DNA from: UBA10649 sp965227045
GTDB lineage: Bacteria > Actinomycetota > Actinomycetes > S36-B12
NCBI GenBank assembly: GCA_965227045.1
Contig: OZ245718.1
Coordinates: 3,162,001-3,226,000 of the forward strand
Reading direction: 5' to 3'
DNA: 64,000 bases
Shown: positions 16,882-26,480 of the stretch, in pieces
How positions within the stretch are numbered: the stretch's first letter is position 1
Layout: each line of letters begins with the position of its first letter
Notes under the pieces: model-generated
Told to the model about the DNA's origin: nothing
What the model saw: the letters and a program-made list of their open reading frames with translations, nothing else
Database searches by the model: none
Made by a program: the position numbers and the translations under genes

Positions 16882-18015
16882 CTACGACGTGGTCAGGGCG
16901 ATCGCCAGCAGATCCGAATCGGGGTCCGTCGACACCTTGATTGGAGTCCCGGGCACGCCGGTAGCGACCGTGATGGGTGTGAGGGTGCTGTCGCCGTTGC
17001 CCACGACGTAGGCGGTCTGCCCGTCGGACGTGAAGGCGATCCAGTGCGGCTGCGACTTTGCGACGAGCTTGATGGCCTGACCCAGGGTCGCCGGACTGGT
17101 GGTCAGATCCACGGGCACGACCTCGTCGACCTCGGGCTTGCTCCCCGCGATCGCGACGTAGGCGAGCTTGCCCTCGGGCGCGATCTCCATCTCGATCGGC
17201 GGCCCCGGAAGGTCGATGGGTGCGCCCGCAGTGTTGGTGGCCACGTCGATCGCCGTGAGCGAGTTGCTGCCCTTGTTCGCCACGTAGGCGGTGCTGCCAT
17301 CATTGGTGATGGCGATCCAGTTGGGATTGAGGCCGACCTTGATCGAGGGCAGCACCTTGCCACCCGCACCCCCGTCGGTGACCTCGATAGGCGTGACGGT
17401 GCTGCCGGCGTCGTCGTCCGTACCCCAGTTCGCGACGTAGCAGGTCAGCCCGTCCGGAGTGAAGGCAACCGTGTTGGGACCAGCGTTCGGGACGGCGATC
17501 GTCGTGCCCACCTGTCCGGTTGCCAGGTTGACGGTGGAAACCGACTTGCCGTCGTAGTTCGCCACCCATGCCCACTGCTCGTTCGTATTGGGAACGAACG
17601 CGATGGCGACCGGATCCTTGCCCACCGTGATCGGCGTCCCCAGCTCCCCGGAGGCCAGATCAATGCTCGTGACAGAGCTGGTGTACTCGTTGGTCACGTA
17701 CGCCGTCTTGCCGTCGGCGGTGATCATGATGTCGTTTGTGCCGGCACCTTCGCCCAGCTCAATCGGGGTGCCGGGCGACTGGTCGGTGAGATTGACGGGG
17801 ATGACCGAGCCCATGCCTGGAGTCTTGCCGTTGTCCTGCGCATTCGTCACGTACGCCATGAGTCCACCGCCGCTCGGAGCGCCAGAACTCGCGGCGTTGG
17901 ACGTGCTACCTGAGCAGGCCGCGAGCATCAGCATCCCGAGTACTGCGGGCGCTGCGAGTGCCAGGCGCCTGGTCGGGGCCGTCGGAAGGCGGTCTCGTCC
18001 AGCGATTTTCAGCAT
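16882..18015 (-). CDS. YVTN-type beta-propeller lipoprotein
   Basis: Secreted lipoprotein of 377 aa. The signal region has LALAAPAVLGMLMLAAC, giving lipobox LAAC, followed by a Ser/Ala/Gly linker. The mature part is a repeated propeller blade, each with a version of DGKTAYVTN, and ending in a run like GTPITV. About seven blades are visible between residues 70 and 377. Such propellers bind ligands or partners outside the cell; some were described as surface-antigen repeats. Start ATG 18015 is chosen for a compact signal peptide. Convergent with the LigD-type polymerase gene; stops are two bases apart. Confidence 0.85.
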   Translation of the reverse strand: MLKIAGRDRLPTAPTRRLALAAPAVLGMLMLAACSGSTSNAASSGAPSGGGLMAYVTNAQDNGKTPGMGSVIPVNLTDQSPGTPIELGEGAGTNDIMITADGKTAYVTNEYTSSVTSIDLASGELGTPITVGKDPVAIAFVPNTNEQWAWVANYDGKSVSTVNLATGQVGTTIAVPNAGPNTVAFTPDGLTCYVANWGTDDDAGSTVTPIEVTDGGAGGKVLPSIKVGLNPNWIAITNDGSTAYVANKGSNSLTAIDVATNTAGAPIDLPGPPIEMEIAPEGKLAYVAIAGSKPEVDEVVPVDLTTSPATLGQAIKLVAKSQPHWIAFTSDGQTAYVVGNGDSTLTPITVATGVPGTPIKVSTDPDSDLLAIALTTS

Positions 18016-18131
18016 GCGCCATAGTGACAGACCGGACTTCCGAGGGTGGGAAGTCACCCATGACGCAGCGGCTGGCGTGAGCATGCTGGCCTAGCATGGG
18101 ACGACCCGCCGCCAACCGTCCTTGAGGTCAC

Positions 18132-19064
18132 ATGACCAGCCGCCGCTCCCGCCGCAACATTCGCGCACTCGGTGTCGTCGCCATCGGCGCCGTCACGGTC
18201 CTGACCCTGTCGGGCTGCCTGTCCGTGACGGCCGACGTCGCCATCGACTCGAATGCGAACACGTCCGGCACGGTCGCCGTCGGCTTCCAGAAGTCGACGA
18301 TGGAGATGCTCGGCGTGACGTTCGACGACTTCGCCAAGGACTTCGCCGACAAGCTCAAGGAACCGAGTGAGACCAGCGGTGACATGGATGGGCTCGACCC
18401 CGCGAGTTGCACGCCGTCGCAGACGGCCTCCGAGTTCGTCATGACGTGCGACATTACCGGCGGCAAGGACGCGATGGGCGAGGACTTCACCGTCACCAAG
18501 GACGGTGACTCGATCACCCTTCACATGACGAAGGAGGGTCTGGGCGGCCTCGCCGGATCCGATGCCCCGGACCTTGAGGACCTTTTCGGGGATTCGGGGC
18601 CGCTTTCGGGCCTCGGTGGTGGCGACGACGCGACGGCGGGCCTCGGCGATCTCCTCGGAGGCGCCGAGAGGTTCATGTCCGGCGCGACCTACACCGTGAA
18701 CGTGCAGTTCCCCGGCGACATCACGTCGATCAGCGGGGAGGGCGTCGAGCAGACCTCCGACACCTCGGTCTCCGTCTCGACTCCCTTGACCCAGTCGCTC
18801 GACGTCACGGTCACGAGCAACGCGACTGAAGGCAGGGGGATAGCCGCACGCACGGTCGTTGTCATCCTTCTCATCGTCGCGGTCGCGGTGCTTGGCCTCG
18901 CGGTGATCGCCCTGCTCGTGGTCCTCGTATGGCTGCTCTCGCGGCGGGGCAACTCACCGGCCGCTCCCGTCGTCCCGTCGCCGGCAGCCGAGGTGGGCGG
19001 CCCGCCCGTTGCGCCCCCGACCGTCGAGCTGCCGAGGACCGAGCCGGAACAGCCCCAGTCGTAG
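18132..19064 (+). CDS. LppM-family lipoprotein
   Basis: A 310-aa lipoprotein with signal GVVAIGAVTVLTLSGC (lipobox LSGC) and an LppM-like domain (DUF3153) of beta strands: CLSVTADVAIDSNANTSG at the start and VNVQFPGDITSISGEGVEQ towards the end. A second membrane helix lies near residues 236-260, then a proline-rich cytoplasmic tail. LppM of M. tuberculosis (Rv2171) has the same arrangement and is linked to phagosome interactions. Here the role is unknown. Divergent from the propeller lipoprotein gene with about 115 bases between starts. Confidence 0.85.
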   Translation: MTSRRSRRNIRALGVVAIGAVTVLTLSGCLSVTADVAIDSNANTSGTVAVGFQKSTMEMLGVTFDDFAKDFADKLKEPSETSGDMDGLDPASCTPSQTASEFVMTCDITGGKDAMGEDFTVTKDGDSITLHMTKEGLGGLAGSDAPDLEDLFGDSGPLSGLGGGDDATAGLGDLLGGAERFMSGATYTVNVQFPGDITSISGEGVEQTSDTSVSVSTPLTQSLDVTVTSNATEGRGIAARTVVVILLIVAVAVLGLAVIALLVVLVWLLSRRGNSPAAPVVPSPAAEVGGPPVAPPTVELPRTEPEQPQS

Positions 19065-19149
19065 CATCGCGCGCCGAGCCGAGGTCCGGGAATGGCCAGC
19101 GGCCCGGCTTGGTTACGCTCGATGTCGACCGCAACCGTGAGGAAACCCC

Positions 19150-20340
19150 GTGATCCTGCCCCCGCTCGTCGAGCCTGCCGAGTCCCTGAGCGTCGACGAG
19201 GTGCGCCGCTACAGCCGCCACCTGATCATTCCCGACGTCGGCATGGCCGGCCAGAAGCGCCTGAAGAACGCCAAGGTGCTGTGCGTCGGCGCCGGTGGTC
19301 TCGGCAGCCCGGCCCTGCTGTACCTGGCAGCGGCTGGCGTGGGCACCCTCGGCATCGTCGAGTTCGACGAGGTCGACGAGAGCAACCTCCAGCGCCAGGT
19401 GATCCACGGCCAGAGCGACATCGGCCGCCCCAAGGCCCAGAGCGCGCGCGACAGCGTCAAGGAGATCAACCCCTACGTCACCGTCAACCTTCACGAGGAG
19501 CGGCTCGACTCCTCCAACGTGATGGAGCTGTTCGCGCAGTATGACCTCATCGTCGACGGCACTGACAACTTCGCGACCCGCTACCTCGTCAACGACGCCG
19601 CAGTGCTGCTCGGCAAGCCGTACGTGTGGGGCTCGATCTACCGCTTCGACGGACAGGCCAGTGTGTTCTGGGCCGAGCACGGTCCGTGCTACCGCTGCCT
19701 GTACCCCGAGCCCCCGCCCCCCGGCATGGTCCCCTCGTGCGCCGAGGGCGGCGTGCTCGGCGTGCTGTGCGCGTCGATCGGGTCCATCCAGGTCACCGAG
19801 GCGATCAAGCTGCTCACCGGCATCGGTGACACGCTCCTTGGCCGCCTGATGGTCTACGACGCACTCGACATGAACTACCGCCAGGTGAAGATCCGCAAGG
19901 ACCCGAACTGCGCAGTGTGCGGGGAGAACCCGACCGTCACCGAGCTCATCGACTACGAGGCGTTCTGCGGAACCATCTCGGAGGAGGCGGCCGACGCGGC
20001 ACGCGACTCGACGATCTCCGTCACGCAGCTCAAGGCGCTGCTCGATGCACGCGAGGCTGGCACGGATGACTTCGAGCTGATCGACGTCCGCGAGCAGAAC
20101 GAGTACGAGATCGTGAGCATCCCCGGCTCGATCCTCATCCCGAAGGGGGAGTTCCTCGACGGGTCGGCGCTGGGCAAGCTGCCCACCGACAAGCGCGTCA
20201 TCCTGCACTGCAAGGTGGGCGGCCGTTCCGCGGAGGTCCTCGCGGTCGTCAAGGGTGCCGGCTTCTCCGACGCGGTGCACGTCGGCGGCGGCGTGCTGGC
20301 CTGGGTCAACCAGATCGAGCCCGACAAGCCCACCTACTAA
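19150..20340 (+). CDS. moeZ: MoeZ: adenylyltransferase/sulfurtransferase (ThiF + rhodanese)
   Basis: Activates sulfur-carrier proteins by adenylating their C-terminal Gly-Gly and then sulfurates them. It is 396 aa, close to Rv3206c (392). The ThiF/MoeB domain (1-265) contains the nucleotide loop VGAGGLGSPALLYLAAAG, SNLQRQVIH and zinc cysteines CYRC and CAVC. The rhodanese domain (about 285-396) has its catalytic Cys in LHCKVGGRS. Targets in actinobacteria include MoaD, ThiS, CysO and thio-natural-product carriers. Start GTG 19150. The NIL-domain gene converges on it; a palindrome separates them. Confidence 0.95.
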   Translation: MILPPLVEPAESLSVDEVRRYSRHLIIPDVGMAGQKRLKNAKVLCVGAGGLGSPALLYLAAAGVGTLGIVEFDEVDESNLQRQVIHGQSDIGRPKAQSARDSVKEINPYVTVNLHEERLDSSNVMELFAQYDLIVDGTDNFATRYLVNDAAVLLGKPYVWGSIYRFDGQASVFWAEHGPCYRCLYPEPPPPGMVPSCAEGGVLGVLCASIGSIQVTEAIKLLTGIGDTLLGRLMVYDALDMNYRQVKIRKDPNCAVCGENPTVTELIDYEAFCGTISEEAADAARDSTISVTQLKALLDAREAGTDDFELIDVREQNEYEIVSIPGSILIPKGEFLDGSALGKLPTDKRVILHCKVGGRSAEVLAVVKGAGFSDAVHVGGGVLAWVNQIEPDKPTY

Positions 20341-20352
20341 CCGCCAATCCCT

Positions 20353-20420
20353 CTCGCCGACCTTGAGGTTTGGCACCCTCCGGCACGCCGGCGAGGGTGC
20401 CAAACCTCAAGCTCGGCGAG
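20353..20420. terminator. Long palindrome between convergent moeZ and NIL-domain genes
   Basis: Arms 20353-20380 and 20393-20420 form a 28-bp stem with a single C-C mismatch (20361/20412). The core arm CTTGAGGTTTGGCACCCTC is the same as at 988-1043. Placed between two genes that end towards each other, so probably a bidirectional terminator. Confidence 0.78.
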
Positions 20421-20425
20421 GTGGG

Positions 20426-20680
20426 TCAGCCCTCGAGGATGTCGCCCTCGACGCGCGCCACGTCGACGCCGAGGCCGGTCAGGTACTCCGTCGCCGAGTC
20501 GAGGTCGGCTTTCCTACCGGCCAGGTCGAGCACCATCCAGCCGGTGTGGTCGTGGATGGCCGCTCGTCGGATGTTCGGCACGACGTCGAAGCGCTTGACG
20601 ATCTCGTAGATGACCGGCTCCGTGGCAGAGCCCTCCGGGAAGGTCAGCCGCACGTGGATGTGGGTCGATGCGTCGGTCAT
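20426..20680 (-). CDS. NIL-domain (ferredoxin-fold/ACT-like) protein
   Basis: An 84-aa protein consisting of one NIL domain: HVRLTFPEGSATEPVIYEIV, then DVVPNIRRAAIHDHTGWMVL and a final SATEYLTGLGVDVARVEG. NIL domains occur at the end of methionine ABC transporter ATPases and alone in sulfur-related loci, where they are thought to bind small ligands. Its start overlaps the flippase stop by four bases (ATGA), so it is the second gene of that operon. Neighbouring moeZ makes a link to sulfur trafficking plausible but unproven. Confidence 0.82.
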   Translation of the reverse strand: MTDASTHIHVRLTFPEGSATEPVIYEIVKRFDVVPNIRRAAIHDHTGWMVLDLAGRKADLDSATEYLTGLGVDVARVEGDILEG

Positions 20681-23172
20681 AGCGCACCCTTCTTGGTGAG
20701 GAAGTTGAAGGACCAGTAGCCGGGGATGGTCGGCAGCCAGAACGTGACGACACGGAACAGCAGCACTGCTGACACCGCGGTGCCTCCGTCGAGGCCGCCG
20801 GCGGTCAGGCCGGCAGCAAGTGCGGCCTCCACTGCGCCGAGGCCGCCGGGCGTCGGCGCCGCCTGACCCAAAGTCGCGCCCGCGAGGTAGACCACGGCGA
20901 CAACCGCGACGCTCAGCGATCCGCCGAAGGCCAGCACGCATGCGTAGAGCACCCCGATGAACGCGGCGTTCAGCAGCAGGATGCCGCCGATGCCCTCGAG
21001 CAGCTTGAACGGCCGCTGGACGATCGTGACGAGGCGGGGCACGACCTCCTTCAGCGTCGGCTGCACGCGCTTGACGATGAGGCGTCGCACGGCCGGGACG
21101 GCCAGCAGTGCCAAGGCGACGACGGCGAGCGCGACAACGCCGATCACGACCCACTGCGGCGGATCGAAGGTGTGGTCGGCCTGCGTGCCCGCGGCGATGC
21201 CGAACAGGAGCAGCAGCACGATGTGGAAGATGAAGGCCATGACCTGGGCGACGCCGACGCTGGCAGCGGCGAGCGCTGGATGCAGGCCGGCCTTCTGCAG
21301 GAACCGCACGTTGATGGCGATCGAGCCGATGGTCGGCGGCGACACGAGGGTCGCGAACGAGCCGGCGAGCTGGGCGAGGATGGTCCGATGCAGGGGAATC
21401 TTCTCCGGCACGAAGCCCGACAGGGACCATGCGGCAGCGACGAACGTGATGATGCTGAGGAGGAGGGCGACGACCGCCCAGCCCCAGTTCGCCGTGGTGA
21501 ACAAGGTGGCGAGGTCGACGGACGCGAGCTGGGTGAGCAGCAGATAGCCAGCGACGCTGCCAACGACGATCATCACCAGGGTGCGTGGCTTGACCCGCTC
21601 GAACTGGATCTGCTCGTCGTCGGCGCCGGGACGGATCTCCGAGAGTGCATCGCGCAGCGAGACGAACAGTGCCTTCTTCTTGCGCACCGCCTTGCGGGTT
21701 TCGTACGACAGCGCGACGGGCTGCAGCGCTGGCAGCGCACGAGACAGCCCCGTCACTCCCAGGACCGTGCGACCGGTCTCCACCGCGCGCTCCACATCGG
21801 TGAGCATGGCGAGCGTGACGAGGAGCTCGGCGATGTCGATGCGCTGGGCGATGTCGCCGGCCGCGATGCTCCCGGTCTCACCGCCGATCAGCCAGACGCT
21901 GCCCTCCTCGGTGCGCACCAGGTGCGAGGCGGTCAGTGAGCGGTGGCTGACCTGGTTCTCGTGCAGTGTGCGAATCGCGCGCCATGCCTGCACGAGGTCG
22001 GCGTCGCTGACGGACTCAAGCTCGCTGAACCGAGTGCCCTCCACGTGCTCCCAGGCCAGCAGGCAGGAGTCCGGGCCGATCTCGCTGGCAAGCAGCAGGC
22101 GCGGCTCGGGCGCGCCCGCAACCTGGGCGGCGTAGGCGAGCAGCGCCGCATGATCGAGTGCGCGGCGCATATTGAACGCGCCGGCCGCGCTGTCATCGCG
22201 CAGGCGCAGGCCGGTCCAGATCGCGTTCGCGAGCCCCGCGCCCTCCAGGTCGCGGTCGAGCACGGTGATGACGAGGGGGTCGCCCGACCGGGTCGTCGCG
22301 CTGTAGCGGCGACCGCGGCGCGTGGTCTCCTCCGCCTTCAGCAAGGTGATGGGGAAGCCGCCGCGGCCGAGCGCCTCGGCGATCTCCATGCCGCTCGGGC
22401 GGGCGGTGGGCGTGCCCATCGCATACCGCGTCATCAGCCCGACGGCCCAGCCGATGGACAGCGAGATTCCGACGCCGGCGAGTGCGATCCCCGAGCTGAG
22501 GACTGTGACGATGATCAGCGACCCGATGACGACCACGGTGAGGACGTTCCACGGCCGCCGGGTCATCAGGCGCGAGACAGTCACGAAGGCGAGCAGCCCG
22601 CCGAGGATCGGCGCGGTGGCGACGCTGTCCGAACTCGTCGATCCGGCGAGCGCGACGAGCAGTCGCGGGAAGTCCAGCGAGGTCAGCGCGATCGAGATGC
22701 CGGTGAGCAGCAGGATCGCGACGAGCAGCGCGACGAGCGCGTCGAACAGCTGGCGCATGCGGCCGCGGAGCACGAGAGTGACGGCTGCGGCAATCGGCAG
22801 GCCTAGGGTGCCCAGGCCGCCGATGACGTTGAGTGCGAGGACCAGGAGCGACGGCAGCAGGCGCGCCCCGGTGTCGAGGTCGGTGTCGAGGCCGGCCGCG
22901 GTCTCGGTCGCGAAGTAGGCCAGGGCGACGATGCCCACGGTGATGAGGATCGCCAGGACGAAGCGGGCCAGGTCGAGCGGTCGGCGGACCCGGCGGGGGA
23001 TCACCCCGTCCTCGATGACCAGGGTCTGCTCGATGTCTGGCGCAGGAAGCGTGCCGTTCTGCGCCGATGCGGGCGACTCCGCAGACGTTTCTGCCGCCGG
23101 CGCCTCGGGCAGTGCGGGCTCGGTACGCAGGGTGCCGTCCGCCGTGAGCGGGTCGGGCACCGGATCAGTCAC
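20677..23172 (-). CDS. Integral membrane flippase-like protein with internal degenerate kinase domain
   Basis: An 831-aa membrane protein. Residues 1-65 are Pro/Ala/Glu-rich. About 65-245 carry several membrane helices. Residues 250-510 resemble a kinase fold: EALGRGGFPITLLKAEE for the nucleotide lip, SHRSLTASHLV where HRDLxxxN would be, and WLIGGETGSIA where DFG would be. Both key Asp residues are lost, so it is probably a pseudokinase. About 525-831 is the UPF0104/YbhN domain, related to lysyl-phosphatidylglycerol flippases, with SPPTIGSIAINVRFLQKAGL and APTPGGLGAVEAAL as signatures. It may move a lipid under control of the kinase-like part. Divergent from the AdnA-like gene. Confidence 0.85.
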   Translation of the reverse strand: MTDPVPDPLTADGTLRTEPALPEAPAAETSAESPASAQNGTLPAPDIEQTLVIEDGVIPRRVRRPLDLARFVLAILITVGIVALAYFATETAAGLDTDLDTGARLLPSLLVLALNVIGGLGTLGLPIAAAVTLVLRGRMRQLFDALVALLVAILLLTGISIALTSLDFPRLLVALAGSTSSDSVATAPILGGLLAFVTVSRLMTRRPWNVLTVVVIGSLIIVTVLSSGIALAGVGISLSIGWAVGLMTRYAMGTPTARPSGMEIAEALGRGGFPITLLKAEETTRRGRRYSATTRSGDPLVITVLDRDLEGAGLANAIWTGLRLRDDSAAGAFNMRRALDHAALLAYAAQVAGAPEPRLLLASEIGPDSCLLAWEHVEGTRFSELESVSDADLVQAWRAIRTLHENQVSHRSLTASHLVRTEEGSVWLIGGETGSIAAGDIAQRIDIAELLVTLAMLTDVERAVETGRTVLGVTGLSRALPALQPVALSYETRKAVRKKKALFVSLRDALSEIRPGADDEQIQFERVKPRTLVMIVVGSVAGYLLLTQLASVDLATLFTTANWGWAVVALLLSIITFVAAAWSLSGFVPEKIPLHRTILAQLAGSFATLVSPPTIGSIAINVRFLQKAGLHPALAAASVGVAQVMAFIFHIVLLLLFGIAAGTQADHTFDPPQWVVIGVVALAVVALALLAVPAVRRLIVKRVQPTLKEVVPRLVTIVQRPFKLLEGIGGILLLNAAFIGVLYACVLAFGGSLSVAVVAVVYLAGATLGQAAPTPGGLGAVEAALAAGLTAGGLDGGTAVSAVLLFRVVTFWLPTIPGYWSFNFLTKKGAL

Positions 23173-23231
23173 GGGCTGATCGTGTCAGAAGCGGCACGCG
23201 GGGGGTCTGACCCGGGTGGTATCCATGCCCT

Positions 23232-26200
23232 ATGCAGTGGACTCTCGACATGGCGCCGCCGACCCCGGCCGCGCCTGCCGTGCTCGATGACGAGCAGCGC
23301 CTGGTCGTCGAGCATCGCAGCGGACCCCTGCTCGTGCTGGCCGGCCCCGGCACCGGAAAAACGACCACGATCGTCGAGGCGATCTGCTCGCGCCTGGCGG
23401 ATCCCACCGCCCCGCTCGCCCCAGACGCGGTCCTCGCCCTCACGTTCGGCCGCAAGGCCGCAGTCGAGTTGCGCGATCGCGTCGCCGCGCGGATCGGCGG
23501 AGGCGTTCTCCCCACGGTGTCCACCTTCCATTCCTTCGCCTACGGGCTCCTGCGCAAGACCGATCCACTGGAGGAGTACCCCGAACCGCTCCGATTGATG
23601 TCCGGGGCCGAGGAGGATGCCCGGATTCGCGAACTCCTCGTCGGGGCCGTGCTCGACAAGCGGCTGGACTGGCCCGAGGAACTCTCCGGGGCGCTGCCCA
23701 CGCTTGGCCTCGCCAACGAGGTCAGGGCGCTTCTCGTCAAGGCACGCGAGCTCGGCATCTCGCCCGAGCGCCTCCGCCAGATAGGCCTGGAGTCCGACCG
23801 ACCGGCCTGGGCCGCGATCGGGGCGTTCGCCCGCGAGGAGGAGGAGGTCGCTGCCTTCGAGAACGTCATCGACTACTCCGACCTCCTGCAGCGCGCCTGG
23901 GCCAGGGCCGTCCAGCCGGCCCTCGCGGATGCGCTCCACCGGCAGTACCGGGCCATCTATGTCGACGAGTACCAGGACACCGATCCGCTGCAGGTCGCGC
24001 TCCTGGCGGCCCTGGTCGGACCGGGGTGCAGCATCGTGGCGGTCGGTGATCCCGATCAGGCGATCTACGGCTTCCGCGGCGCCGACGTCGGTGGGCTCCT
24101 GCGGTTCCCCGACGAATTCCGGACGCCCACCGGGGATCGCGCGCCGATCGTCGTCCTTCGTCACGCGCGGCGCTTCGGGCCGAACATCCGTGCGGCGGCC
24201 GCGTCCGTGTTCTCCTCCCGGCTGCCGCACGGACTGCCTGCCGAACGTGCCCAGGTGCATCGCACGCCCATCTGCGCGCCGCGCGCGGAGCAGGACGACC
24301 TCGTCATCCTGCGCAGCTACGACGCTCCCGGCGCGCAGGCTGCCCACCTGGCCCGCGACGTCCGGCTCGCGCATGTCGAGCGAGGCGTCCCGTGGAGCGA
24401 GCTCGCGATCCTCGTCAGGTCGGGGGCGCAGATCCATGCTCTTCACCGGTCGCTGCTGTCGGCCGGAGTGCCGGTGGTCGTCGCTGCCGACGAGATCCCG
24501 CTGAAGTCCGAGCCAGCGGTCGCAACGTTGCTGGCCGCGCTGCGGCTCGCCTCCGATCCCGTCGCCAGCACGGCGCCCGAGGTGCTCGATGTGCTCAGCG
24601 GCCCGCTCGTCGGCCTCACCGCGAGCGACCTGCGACGACTCGGGCGCGCCCTGCGCGTGAAGAAGCACGAGGCCGGCTACGCATCACCCGCATCCGACGC
24701 GCTGATCCGCGAGTTCATCGTGGGAGTTCCCGAGCGCTCGCCCTTGGACGACGACGACCCGGTGAGCGTCGCAGCCGGCCGTCTGCGCATCCTCATCAGC
24801 CAGACGCAGCAGCTGATCCGCGACGGCGCGTCGCCCCAGGAGGTGCTGTGGCTGGTCTGGACCGGAGGGAAGGTCCCGCACGGCTGGTCGAACCGACTGC
24901 ACAGTGCCGCGCTGGCGGGCTCGCGATCGGCCAATCACGACATTGACGCGGTCATGGCCCTGTTCGATGCGGCGGAGCGGCTGAGCGGACGACGTGGTGG
25001 TGAGGTGGGCGTTCGCGTATTCCTCGCTGACGTGTCCGCGCAGCAGATTCCGTCCGAGCCGGTCGCCGACCGGGGCGCGCGACCCGATGCGGTCCGCATC
25101 CTCACCGCTCATCGGGCCAAGGGACTGGAGTGGGACGAGGTCTGGGTGGTCGGCGCGCAGGAGGGCGTCTGGCCCGACCTTCGTGCCCGCGGCACCACGC
25201 TTCGCGCCGAGGAACTCACGGCCGCAGGCATCGGCTCCGGCCCGCGGCCTGCTGACCTGCTCGAGGAGGAGCGGCGGTTGTTCTACGTCGCGTGCACGCG
25301 CGCGCGCCGGCGCCTGCACATCTCGACGGTCGAGGAACCCGGTGACGGGGGGGACCGGCCCAGTCGATTCATCGCCGACGTCATTGCCGGTCTGCGGCGG
25401 GCCGGAGTGCCCGTCGACGTCGAGCACCGTCCCGGCCGGCCGCCGCATCCGCTCACCCTCGACGGACTGGTGGCCGAACTGCGAAGCGTGGCCCAGGATC
25501 CGCTTGCCACCGCGTCGATGCGCGACGCCGCGCTGACCCGACTCGCCGTGCTCGCCGCGCAGCGCGACGACGACGACTCGCCACTCGTGCCACTTGCCGA
25601 TCCGCGGAACTGGTGGGGCTCTCGCCCACGCACTGCCGGCGTGCGACCGGTTCGCGACCCCGAGCTCCCGATCCGCCTCAGCGGCAGCGGCCTCGATGGC
25701 GTGCTGTCCTGCTCGCTGAAATGGTTCCTCGAGCACGAGGCGCACGCCGAGACGCTGCGTGGCACGGCGACGGCGTTCGGCAGCGTCGTGCATGCCGTCG
25801 CGGACTTCGTCGCCAAGGATGTCGTCCCCGCCGACCTCGACCTCATGGACGCGGAGGTCGAACGGGTGTGGTCCGAGCTGCGGTTCGAGGCCGCCTGGCA
25901 GTCGCAGGTCGAGCGCAAGGAAGCCCGCGCAGCGCTCAGTCGATTCCTCGTCTACCACGATCGCGCCGACCGCGAGCTGGTCGGCGCCGAGCTGGGCGTG
26001 AGTGCCGTGATCAACGTGCCCACCCCCGATGGGTTCGAGTCGGTGCGCCTGACCGGGTACATCGACCGCGTCGAGCGCGACGCCCGCGGACACCTCGTCC
26101 CGATCGACCTGAAGAACATGCGCAACGGCGTGAAGGCGAGCGACATCCCCGAGCACGGCCAGCTCGGCGTCTACCAGCTGATGCTGCGCGAGGGTGGACT

Positions 26201-26480
26201 CACCGCGACGCCGGAGGGCAACGGCGAGCCGGCCGAGGTCGGCGGGGCCGCGCTCGTGCAGCTGCGACTGCCTGCGGCCAAGGGCGCCGAGGATCCCAAG
26301 GTGCAGTTCCAGGAGGCGCTGCCGCAGGAGTGGCCAACCTGGGTCGAGGTGAAGCTCGGTGCGGCGGCTCGCACCGTGCGTACCGAGGACTTCACGGCGA
26401 GCGTGGGACCTGCCTGCCGGTACTGCGACTTCAAGACCTCGTGTCCGGCGTGGCCCGCGGGCGAGCCGGTGGCGCCATGA
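23232..26480 (+). CDS. adnA: AdnA-like helicase-nuclease subunit
   Basis: First half of an AdnAB-type DNA end-resection motor (1082 aa). Such complexes unwind and cut DNA ends to start recombinational repair. Motor motifs visible: Walker A AGPGTGKTT, Walker B VDEYQDTDP, motif III GDPDQAIYGFRGAD and motif V/VI VRILTAHRAKGLEWDEVWVV. The C-terminal RecB-like nuclease has PIDLKNMRNG and later GQLGVYQLML. A Cys in LSCSLKW plus CRYCDFKTSC at the end could ligate an iron-sulfur cluster. The downstream gene overlaps by four bases, as expected for a heterodimer. It sits near moeZ as in mycobacteria. Confidence 0.9.
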   Translation: MQWTLDMAPPTPAAPAVLDDEQRLVVEHRSGPLLVLAGPGTGKTTTIVEAICSRLADPTAPLAPDAVLALTFGRKAAVELRDRVAARIGGGVLPTVSTFHSFAYGLLRKTDPLEEYPEPLRLMSGAEEDARIRELLVGAVLDKRLDWPEELSGALPTLGLANEVRALLVKARELGISPERLRQIGLESDRPAWAAIGAFAREEEEVAAFENVIDYSDLLQRAWARAVQPALADALHRQYRAIYVDEYQDTDPLQVALLAALVGPGCSIVAVGDPDQAIYGFRGADVGGLLRFPDEFRTPTGDRAPIVVLRHARRFGPNIRAAAASVFSSRLPHGLPAERAQVHRTPICAPRAEQDDLVILRSYDAPGAQAAHLARDVRLAHVERGVPWSELAILVRSGAQIHALHRSLLSAGVPVVVAADEIPLKSEPAVATLLAALRLASDPVASTAPEVLDVLSGPLVGLTASDLRRLGRALRVKKHEAGYASPASDALIREFIVGVPERSPLDDDDPVSVAAGRLRILISQTQQLIRDGASPQEVLWLVWTGGKVPHGWSNRLHSAALAGSRSANHDIDAVMALFDAAERLSGRRGGEVGVRVFLADVSAQQIPSEPVADRGARPDAVRILTAHRAKGLEWDEVWVVGAQEGVWPDLRARGTTLRAEELTAAGIGSGPRPADLLEEERRLFYVACTRARRRLHISTVEEPGDGGDRPSRFIADVIAGLRRAGVPVDVEHRPGRPPHPLTLDGLVAELRSVAQDPLATASMRDAALTRLAVLAAQRDDDDSPLVPLADPRNWWGSRPRTAGVRPVRDPELPIRLSGSGLDGVLSCSLKWFLEHEAHAETLRGTATAFGSVVHAVADFVAKDVVPADLDLMDAEVERVWSELRFEAAWQSQVERKEARAALSRFLVYHDRADRELVGAELGVSAVINVPTPDGFESVRLTGYIDRVERDARGHLVPIDLKNMRNGVKASDIPEHGQLGVYQLMLREGGLTATPEGNGEPAEVGGAALVQLRLPAAKGAEDPKVQFQEALPQEWPTWVEVKLGAAARTVRTEDFTASVGPACRYCDFKTSCPAWPAGEPVAP

